A DNA stretch of 64,000 nucleotides from Impatiens glandulifera (lineage: Eukaryota; Streptophyta; Magnoliopsida; Ericales; Balsaminaceae): positions 58,196,619 to 58,260,618 of the forward strand of contig NC_061862.1 in the NCBI RefSeq assembly GCF_907164915.1. Reading direction: 5' to 3'. The position numbers and the translations under genes are program-made. A model generated the notes under the pieces. It saw only the letters and a list, made by a program, of their open reading frames with translations, did no database searches and had not been told where the DNA came from. Numbering within the stretch: the first letter of the stretch is position 1; every line of letters begins with the position of its first letter. Positions 55,291 through 64,000 of this stretch are shown here, piece after piece.

Positions 55291-55428
55291 ATTGGGTCCT
55301 CGATCAATCAGTCCCTTAGGAATACATATTTGAGTTATTTTGATGGATTTCCCATTCTGTGTTGTGATTAATGCATAGGTTTTTGACTTAGCAGATGACT
55401 TCCTGCTAGCCACTGATCCTTTAGTTTT

Positions 55429-56466
55429 TTAAGAAGAGTTTCTTTTAAAACTCCTTGACATTGAGTCAGGTTTTAAATTACCAAACTTATTAGACTTTTC
55501 AAGCTTATTCTTAAGCCAGCTAACAATTGGTGGAATATAAATTATTTCATTTTTAAAAGCCACTTCTTCATAAATAGGATCAGATTCAATGTCAGTCATA
55601 CTTCCTTTGACAAAACTTATTGGCTTAAGTTTGTCATTTGGCTTTGACTTTTTGCAGGGCAGGTTAGAATCATTGCCATCAAATCCCAATCCGGATCTAG
55701 ATCCAGCAGGTTTCAACATACTGATCTGATGTTTGACAGCATCACCAGACCTTGTCCATGCACTGACTATGTAGTTCAGTCTCTTGTTTTCAGATGAAAG
55801 AGTTTGAATCTGTTCTTTGAGCATCTCATTCTCGGATGAGATCTCTGTTAAGTTTTCATTAAAAACATTTGATTCGGGTTCTTGCTTTGAAAAGGGAACA
55901 ATTGATTCATATTTGACTTTCATTTCATAAAAAGAGTCAGCTAACTTTTTGTACTCAATAGCCATTTCATTGAGTGCATTAGATAGCTCCTTGTTTGTAA
56001 ATTCTGGTTCAGAGATATCATTTACCTTAGGTTGGTCATCAGCCATCAAGAATTTTACAGCTTCATTCTCTCTTTCGGTGGGAGATTCCTCAGTATCACT
56101 GTCAGCCCATCTGGATTTGTTATGACTACACATGAATGCATTCTGGTTGTTCTTTGCTTGAGGGATCACTCCATGGATCTGGCTGAGCTTATCCCATATT
56201 TCTTTTGCAGTGGAGCAGGACTTAATCTCACAGAACATATTTGTGTTGAGAGATTGAAACAGGATGTTCTTAGCAACATTATCCAGGTTGTTTGTCACCT
56301 TATCTTCAGTGGTCCACTAACTTCTTGGCTTAGAGATCTTTATGGGACCATCGGTGATGACACTCCACATATCATAGTCAATGGCAGCCAAGTGAGCTTG
56401 CATCTTTATCATCCATAAATCATAGTTGTCCTTTGACAGAAGAGGAATTTCATTAATGCAAGACAT
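55429..56466 (-). pseudogene. Element B gag
   Basis: The ATG at 56466-56464 gives MSCINEIPLLSKDNYDLWMI. One TAG at 56317-56319 (after KISKPRS) is the only break before the stop at 55429. The core has NNLDNVAKNILFQSLNTNMF and STAKEIWDKLSQIHG. The tail is coiled-coil-like (ENEMLKEQIQTLSSENKRLN), then SWLKNKLEKSNKFGNLKPDS. It ends with a TAA where element A reads on. Better preserved than element A gag. Confidence 0.82.
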
Positions 56467-56500
56467 GTTTTGGGAACTTGATGCTTGAGAATAGAAACAA

Positions 56501-56513
56501 GGCTCTGATACCA
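56501..56513 (-). other. Element B primer-binding site (initiator tRNA-Met)
   Basis: The minus strand reads TGGTATCAGAGCC, one base inside the 5' LTR boundary. Same site as in element A. Confidence 0.85.
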
Positions 56514-56514
56514 A

Positions 56515-58719
56515 TGATAGGATCAGCTTTATCGTTAAAGACGGGGGTCTGGCTAAGGATGAAGGCTTATGAAAAACGGTTTGAAAGAAATCCTGTTAAG
56601 AATTTAATTCACTTTCTATTCTACGCAAACTTGTGTAAACACTTGAAACGGATTCAAGGCAGAATTGTTTACTTGGGTTTGAAGCACAAGATGAGATATG
56701 AAAAGAAGATAGAAAATGAAGAACACAACAGTTTGTTTATGGATGTTCGGAGAAACTCTCCTACGCCATCCCTTCTTCCAACCACCGGAAGGATTCACTA
56801 TATGATAAGAATCAAATACAGTTTACACACACTTAGCTCACTATTGAACATAACATTTTCTGTTCAATTACAAGAAGATGAAGAATATCACTCCGCTAAT
56901 GGTGTTTTGATTCTAGCTCTCTCTCTCGATTTACACACAGTACAATTAGAAAGAAGTTTCAAGAATGAGTTCAGTAAGCAAGATGATTGAGTAGTCTCTC
57001 TGCAAAATCATAATGCTTGGTTTTTCGTAAGGTTTCGTATCTAGTAAGGTAGGTGCTCCATCCGTTGCTCTAAGGATTGGTTAAATACTGATCAGAAGCT
57101 AACGGTCGAATCTTCAAGAATGATACGTGGCGCTCTTCTACTGGAAAGCCTCCATTGTACACAGCAGGTTCTGAGCACAAGGATCGTGGCCGTACCAAAC
57201 TGGTAGTGCACTGAATATTCCATCAGGGATGTACCTGCAAAACGGGTAATGTGAGGAAAATTCTCTTACGTGTCATTCCTTAATTGGATGCATATAGCTG
57301 TTGTCCTGATCTTCGCAGGAAAATGGAGCAGGAGTAGGGTACAGCTATAACACGTGGGTAGGAGAAATGCTAGATTCAAGCGTACTGCTTGAATAAGAGC
57401 ATTAGACGTATTTCAGTTAGACAAATTAGTCTAATGAAATAAGTCAACTCCTCTTGATGAAAAATGTCTATTAGACCGCCTGGTCTAATATAATTAGACT
57501 CGCGTCTAATATCAATAACCATTAGACGGGTACGTCTAACTCCACTGAATTAGACTACCACGTCTAATTCTGGTTCTACTTCAGACTTATCTGAAGGAGT
57601 TAGACCCACGTCTAACTTTCACTAATTAGACAATCCGTCTAATTATAATAACCATTAGACAGGTACGTCTTACTCCACTGAGTTATACTACCACATCTAA
57701 TTCCCGTTCTACTTCAGACTTATCTAAAAGAGTTAGACCCACGTCTAACTTTCACTAATTAGACAATCCGTCTAATTATAATAACCATTAGATGGGTACT
57801 TCTAACTCCACTGAGTTAGACTACCACGTCTAATTCCGGTTCTACTTCAGACTTATCTGAAGGAGTTAGACCCACGTCTAACTTTCAATAATTATACAAT
57901 CCGTCTAATTATAATAACCATTAGACGGGTACGTCTAACTCCACTAAGTTAGACTACCACGTCTAATTCCGCGTATTCATTAGACCATCCGTCTAATTCT
58001 TTACGTCTATTAGACTTACACGTCTAACTCCGATAAGTTAGACTGTACGTCTAATTTCGTGTATTCATTAGACTACCCGTCTAATTCTTTACACTTCTAT
58101 TAGACTTACACGTCTAACTCCGATGAGTTAGACTGTACGTCTAATTCCGTGTATTCATTAGACTACCCGTCTAATTCTTTACGTCTATTAGACTCACACG
58201 TCTAACTCCGATGAGTTAGACTGTACGTCTAATTCTATTAAACTTACGTCTAATTTCTTGTATTCATTAGACTACCCGTCTAATTCTTTACACGTCTATT
58301 AGACTTACACGTCTAACTCCGATGAGTTAGACTGTACGTCTAATTCTTTTCGACTTACGTCTAATTCCGTGTATTCATTAGACAACCCGTCTAATTCTTT
58401 ACACGTCTAACTCTGATGAGTTAGACTGTACGTCTAATTTCATTAGACTCACGTCTAATTCATGCGTCTATTAGACTGCCCCCGTCTAACTCCGTTGAGT
58501 TAAAATGAGTGTCTAATTTTATTAGACTTGCGTCTAACTTAATGCGAATGGAGATCAAAATCGGTCTAATGACCCTCATTAGAACCAAGTCTAAAGACAT
58601 GTTTGTCTTAATACATGTTTGTCTTAATACACCTGTATCAAAACTTATAAATTATTTCATCATCAAAATATCAGAGGATAAATTATTTCAACACTTAGTC
58701 AAAATAATTTGACCCAATA
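56515..58719 (-). mobile_element. Element B 5' LTR
   Basis: 2205 bp, TGATAGGATCA to CCAATA. It has the conserved block near 56741-56780, and the palindromic array at 57395-58610. The sense start has a G-to-A type change in the terminal TG. It is more complete than the 3' LTR. Confidence 0.88.
57395..58610. repeat. TTAGAC/GTCTAA array, element B 5' LTR
   Basis: About four of the 124-bp higher-order units (57500-57960) are followed by shorter units with CGTGTATTCATTAGACTACC and TCTTTACACGTCTATTAG. The last 140 bp has a partial unit and a 19-bp duplication (ACATGTTTGTCTTAATACA near 58598). Confidence 0.88.
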
Positions 58720-58745
58720 TTGTATTTGTCACAAGAGATGTACAT

Positions 58746-60823
58746 TGAGAAAGCTAGAAAACTCGGTCGGGTTCTACGGTCCTAACTTAGAAAATCGGTC
58801 CTAGGCTAAAGGGAGTGCTCTCGGTCATAGGTTAGAAAACTCGTTCGGGTTCCACGGTCCTAGGATAAGATCCTTAGTCCTTGGTCTTCGGACCCGTGTT
58901 AGTTTTCTCAGTCCTTAGTCTCAAACCTGGGTTAAGTTTCTCGGTCCATTGCCTTTAGAACAAGCTATGTTTTATCGGTCGGTTTTCTCAGACCCAGGCT
59001 AAGATCCTCGGTCCTTGTTCTCAGACCTAGGCTAAGAACCTCAGTCCTTTGCCTTGGTCCAATAGGACCGAGTGTTCTTCATTTGGTATGAAGAATTGTA
59101 GGTTTATAACTTTTAATACAGATCATGAAAACATGATCTGTAAGATGCAAACAACTCATATGTATATAGAGATCATTATTCCTAACCCTAAACCCGATCA
59201 ATCGAGCTTTACAAGGATTAATTTCTCAACTCGATTTCTAGGGTAAAAATTGGGAACTTTTGATTCAGGCCATCTCTTGGCCTAATTCTTGTTCTAACAT
59301 ATTTGAAATGATGTTTATAGTTAACACAACAAAAACAAGAACATAAATCAAGTTCTATAACAATTTTTAAAATTGAAATTAATTTCTTTTTAATTTTAGT
59401 TGGATCAAACATGATCGACATATTGATTTTATGATTTGGAAATCATCCTAACATGTTTACAAACATGTTAGGTAGATAATTGAATCAAAATTCAAGTTTA
59501 AAAGCTCAAGAACACGAAATTCAAAATTTTCAGATTTTCAAATCAAATTTGATTTTTTTATTAAGGTTGATTTGATGAAATATCTTTCGATAGAATGTTT
59601 AGAAATCATCTTATGATCAATTTCGACTATACAGAGCACGATATTGACCATGAAACGAGATCAACCCGATTGAAATAAAAAAAATCAATTATTCATCACA
59701 AATTGAAGTATAACAAGTCTGGAAGCTTACTATTGATTGAAAAACACTCCAATAACTTTAAGAAAGCTTTTTAAAGCTCAAGATCGAAGTAGGGATGGCC
59801 AGAATGATTTCTTCAAAAATCAGTCGTCAAAACTTTGTTTGAGATCTTTGTTCAGGCTGTGATTGTGGGATTTTCTAGGATGAATTGGAAGAAGAACTCA
59901 TAATGACTATTTATACTCGAGCTAAGTTGGTTTCATGGACAAATTCAACTTCAATTTCTCTTCTGAAATTGCTTCTTCTTCGTTCTATTTTGTCTTCGGC
60001 AGCCTAGCTAGAGGATAAGGTTTGAATTCAAAGTTTAGGGGTAATGATGGCGCGGAAGAGACATGCTCGTGGTTGAAATATTGAAGGTTAAAGATAGAAG
60101 ATGATGGAGATAAGGTTTCTGGAAGGTCGCCGACATCGATCGTGGGCCTCTAGTGTTCGTGAAGGAGACGAAAAAAACAACGTCGTTTTGTTTGAAATAA
60201 ACGATCCGTTGTGTTACGTTGGCGTTCCGTTAGTGGATCCGGTGAGGACCCGGGCGCGTACATCCTTCGTTACATCCGGTTGTGTGGAAGCGTCTTAGCG
60301 TTGGATGATGCCCAAAACGCTCATCTAACGGCCACAGATTCTGCTGCAACAATTAAATATATTTTTTTCACACAAGATCATCCGTTTATATTTTTTAATA
60401 AAAGAGTTATTTCAAATCAATTTTTTAACTAATTCTTGCGTTTTTCTTCACCAAATAAATACACAAAATATTTTTGATAACACAATAAAAATTATGTTCA
60501 TTTATTTTATTTTTGGGTATTTGGGATACTTATTTAATTGTTTTAAGCCATAAATTATACATAATTTATGTTTAAAATCACAATTAAATTATTTCAACCT
60601 CTTTTTGGGTTTAATTTTGGTAAAACAAATACAATATTTTATCTTCAAATTATTTTTGGATTTTTAATTAATTTTCCTAATTAGAATGTAATTATTACAA
60701 TAATTAGTCCTAATTTGATCATAACCCCTCCTTTTGAATATTTTGAATTTAAAAATTCAAATTATTATTATGAAAATAATAATATTATTATAAATTGGGG
60801 CATGTCAAAATTCCATACTTACA
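58746..60823 (-). mobile_element. Truncated Ogre/Tat-like LTR fragment
   Basis: The sense start TGTAAGTATGG is at 60823 on the minus strand. The fragment runs leftward through blocks shared with 12094-14240. These include the GATCCACTAACGGAACG block (60222-60238 in reverse complement) and the CTCGGTCC-type degenerate repeats (58750-59060). It stops before the LTR end, where it abuts element D codons at about 58746. The part right of 60554 is the piece duplicated at the window's left edge. Confidence 0.55.
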
Positions 60824-61700
60824 GCAACCATATCCATTAATTGGTTGTAACATCAATCTGGTATTTAAACCAATCTGTGTTATTAGAATAACATTGAATG
60901 ATATTTAAACCAATCGATATTATTTAAATAATACAGATTAGTGTTATAACCAATCGATAAAAGTCTACTGATAATATCGATTGGTGTTCAAACCAATCAG
61001 TTTAGTGCTAAAAACCTTACAAAAAATGGGTGAAATTTTTGTCGCGTTTATCAAGTCATATTAATGATTGGTTTGCCTACCAATTGGTATTTGTTACGTC
61101 ATAATACCGATTGGTTTGTCTACCAATTGGTAATGCCCATATAATTAACAAAACAACCCGAGAGTTTTTCCTATTACCGTCTGAATCATTCTTCTCTTCC
61201 CCCAAATTGCGTCGTCCCTTCTTCTATTCCCCTGAATCACGATGTCCAATTGTTGTCGTCCGAATCGCCGTCCCTCTACTATTGTCCAAATCGTCGTTCC
61301 CCTGCTACTGTCCGTATCACCGTCCTCTACTACCGTCTGAATCATCGTCTCCTATTGCCGTCCGAATTACCCGATCTTCTTTGCCACAAGTCTTTGACTC
61401 AAGTCTCCTCTTCCTCACTGCAAGCCCCAAATTGATATATATATATATATAGGTTTAAGTTTTGATAATATATATTTTTCTAATATGGATTATGTATTGA
61501 TTTAAGTTTAGATATAATTTTTTATATGAAATTAGTTTTGATATGTATTTAGGTTTTGATATAGATTTTTTGATATGAAATTAGGTTTTGATATAAATTT
61601 AGGTTTTGATATGATTTAAGTTTTGATATGGATTTAGGTTTTGATAGGGATTAGGTTTTGATATGAATATAAATCTTGTATTAGATTGTCATTCTAGATC
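60824..61700 (+). mobile_element. CACTA-like copy 2, 5' region
   Basis: Parallels 2050-2950: subterminal ACCAATCGGT-type repeats, a pyrimidine-rich stretch (61170-61400) and a tract of repeated TAGGTTTTGATATG phrases (61460-61680). It lacks a segment near 60858 that copy 1 has. A candidate splice donor (CAG/GTAAGG at 2658 in copy 1) is deleted here, near 61407. Confidence 0.6.
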
Positions 61701-61722
61701 TTGTGTTTTTTCAATAGTTATA

Positions 61723-64000
61723 ATGGATATCCCTGATAAAAATGGATGATCTATACGGAAAAATATCGACATCTTCCGGAATATATTCAAAGAGTCGTCT
61801 GGCCGAATTACTAATATTGCATGTTCATTTAACAGTAATAGAGAATATTTTGACAAACAAGGTGTAAGAAAAAATTCGATTTTGTGTGGAATAAGGAAAA
61901 TCTATACATTTTGGAATTGTCATGGAAAAATGACAACGCAATGATAGTATTGATGTACAGATTGATAGTAGCACTAATGTACAAAATGAATAAAATAATT
62001 TGAGACAACTTCATACTGATGCTACCGTGGATGTGAACTTAGAGCGCAATAATTTTGATGGAGATGATTGTATAAGAAATATCATAAATGACTTATATTC
62101 ACATGGTGTTGTTGCATCAAATGTGGGTCTTATGGGTAATAATTATTCGAATAGGATGCTAAAAAAAATATATAGGCTCTTAAATAAATCTAATGAAGCG
62201 TTATATGAAGGCTCCAAAATTTCAAAGGCATCAAAATTATTAAAACTACTCCACCTTAAGAATATTGAGTAATTGACAAATTCTTCATTTAACATGTTAT
62301 TAAAATTGTTAAAGGAAGTAATATTACTGTTGAATTCCAATCTTCCCGATTCATATTATCTTTGTAAGAAGTTTTTTAAAGATGTTGGTCTTTCTTATGA
62401 AAAGATAGATGCTTGTAAAAATAGATGTATGTTGTATCGAAAAGATGACAAGCTTTTGAATTATTGAAAAGTTTGTGGAGTTTCTTAGTGAAAAAATGAA
62501 GAATCAAGTACAGAATTTAAGAAGAAAGCAAATGGAAGAACTATCCCTCATAAGGTTCTACGTCACTTCCCACTAATATTGAGATCGCAAAGATTATATA
62601 TGTATTCTAAAACTACTCCTTTAATGATGTGTCAAAAAGATACAAGTGTTGATGAATTTTGAGACATCCCGCTGATTCTTTGGTATAAAAATCATTCGAT
62701 GAAGATTATCATGATTTTACAATTGAGCCTCGTGATGTAAGACTTGGTCTCGCAAGTGATTGATTTCAACCATTTACAAATGGAAATACATTGTATAACA
62801 TTTAGCATGTGATCCTCATACCTTATAACGTTCCTCTGATACTTTACATGAACTCTTATAATTTTATACTATTTATGTTAATTATGGATTCAGAGAGTCT
62901 AGACAATTCAATTGATGTATATTTATAGCCATTAATTGACGAATTAAGTAAGTTATGGAGTACTGACGTAGAAACTTATGACATCTCAACTTCTCTAGTT
63001 TATTTTAGACAATTAACGATTTTCTTGCTTATGCAAACTTGTCTGGTTGGAGTACAAAGGGAAAATTAGCATGACCATCTTGTAATAAAACACTTACTCA
63101 AAGAGATTGACAAATGGTAAGTAAGAGTGTTACATGTGTCATCGACGATTTCTCCCACTCAATCATAAATTTTTGTAGACAAAAGGAATTGTTCGACGGT
63201 ACTATTGAATCGAGAAGTGCCCCTCAATTATTATTAGGACGTGAGATTCTTAGACAAGTACGCGATTTGAATGGTAGAGTTCTCACTCGAGATCCCACTA
63301 AAACGGAAAAGGAGAATCATCAAAGTTGAGGTGACAATTGGAATAAGATGAGTATTTTCTTTGAATTATCTTATTAAGAAGATTTATTGTCGAGACATAA
63401 TTTAGACGTGATGTATATTGAAAAAAATATATGTGATAGTATTCTTGGAACCATCATGGATCTAACAGGAAAGATCAAAGATAATTTAAAAGCATGTCAA
63501 GATTTGGAGCTCATGAATATATGTCATAATTTACATGCAGTTGTTGTGAGTGGTGTTCTTCAATATTCAGCCAGTACTTATACATTGCCTCTAAAAAAAA
63601 TTGAAGCTATGTCTATTTTTAAAAGACTTAAAAATTCTAGAAGGGTTTTGCTCGAACATTGGAGGATGTGTAAATGTCAAAGATTTAAAGATTTTAGGAT
63701 TAAAAAGTCACAATTTCCATATTTTACTAGAGTATCTTATTCCGCTTGCGACATATGGTTTACTTGAGCATGAGGTATATGAAGGTCTTGTGCACCTTTC
63801 AAAGTTGTTTCGTATGTTGTGTTCAAAATCACTATTGAAAGTCGACTTGGAACAACTTTCAAATGATATTGTTGCAACACTGTACAAGTTAGAAAAAAAT
63901 ATTTATGCCCGCATTTTTTGACATTATGATTCATTTGCTTGTTTATTTAACAATGGAGGCTTTGATTAGAGGGTTGGTTCTACATAGATGGATGTATATG
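61723..64000 (+). pseudogene. CACTA TNP2-like transposase, copy 2, cut by window end
   Basis: Follows copy 1 block by block from the same ATG (GATATCCCTGATAAAAATGG). A TGA follows at codon 9. The CPCVKC metal-binding motif is lost (a short deletion after TGTTCA near 61822), whereas copy 1 keeps it. Copy 1 in turn lacks 24 bases that are present here (61866-61889). Core blocks YEKIDACKNRCMLYRKDDK, RRFLPL and LLGREILRQV are present. HNLDVMYIEKNICDSILGT and the DUF4218-like part (63387-64000) have the same frameshift as copy 1. The C-terminal part lies beyond the window. Confidence 0.85.

Larger units (their letters stand above)
51080..58719 (-). mobile_element. Element B: SIRE-type Copia inserted in element D
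   Basis: It is flanked by the 5-bp duplication TTGTA (51075-51079 and 58720-58724). It begins TGATAGGATCG and ends CCAATA (sense start TA instead of TG, a point change). The sense order on the minus strand is 5' LTR (58719-56515), PBS (56513-56501), gag, pol, polypurine-like tract (52447-52439), truncated 3' LTR (52430-51080). The target is the element D reverse transcriptase, whose codons continue on both sides. Compared with element A it lacks the extra ORF, the outer U3 of the 3' LTR and the protease. Confidence 0.92.
47380..58745 (+). mobile_element. Element D: degenerate Tnt1-type Copia, with nested insertions
   Basis: Coding remnants run in order: gag (47380-47781), zinc knuckle (48570-48640), protease/GAG-pre-integrase/integrase (48760-50040) and reverse transcriptase (50420-51079). 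After element B the frame resumes at 58725 for a few codons (LSQEMYIEK) and is then cut by the LTR fragment at about 58746. A PIF/Harbinger MITE (47784-48476) and element B (51080-58719) are inserted. No LTR of D was found. Many stops and frameshifts show it is old. Confidence 0.85.

Overview
This is a plant nuclear genomic window: AT-rich, intron-bearing and dominated by nested retrotransposons and DNA transposons. It contains one apparently intact host gene. The gene is a six-exon calmodulin-binding protein 60 (CBP60) family member on the minus strand (17596-19896). The transposon set (SIRE-type and Tnt1-type Copia, Ogre/Tat-like Gypsy, CACTA, MULE, hAT, PIF/Harbinger, Helitron-like, LINE) and the CBP60 gene point to a eudicot. 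From memory, the extra open reading frame in element A resembles retroelement ORFs common in Lamiales, which weakly suggests an asterid.

Layout, left to right. 1-8 kb: a truncated LTR interrupted by a 1.78 kb solo LTR, then a degenerate CACTA transposase. The transposase is split by a 1.48 kb MULE-like element that itself carries a 660 bp hAT-like insert. 8-12 kb: AT-rich DNA holding a small relic of the CBP60 5' region. 12.1-17.1 kb: LTR, primer-binding site and first-ORF remnant of an Ogre/Tat-like element, hit by a 5'-truncated LINE. 17.6-20.1 kb: CBP60. 20-27.5 kb: AT-rich intergenic DNA with Helitron-like ends, a hAT MITE containing a tRNA-Gly relic, tandem repeats and a FAR1-related (FRS) pseudogene.

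27.6-45.5 kb: a Copia deletion derivative (C) whose body is repeated three times in tandem. A shared middle LTR is followed by a second copy (C2). Full-structure SIRE-type element A (34752-44788, minus sense) sits inside C2. It carries an extra intact 252-codon ORF between pol and the 3' LTR. 45.5-47.4 kb: satellite-like DNA. 47.4-58.7 kb: a Tnt1-like Copia (D) interrupted by a PIF/Harbinger MITE and by a second SIRE-type element B (51080-58719, minus sense). 58.7-60.8 kb: another Ogre/Tat-like LTR fragment. 60.8-64 kb: a second copy of the left-end CACTA segment, in the same orientation and sharing the same LTR junction, cut by the window edge.

Several insertions have exact empty sites or target duplications that can be read directly: solo LTR, MULE, both hAT elements, LINE, PIF MITE and element B. 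This gives a relative order of events. No retroelement here looks autonomous, because every pol carries stops, frameshifts or deletions.
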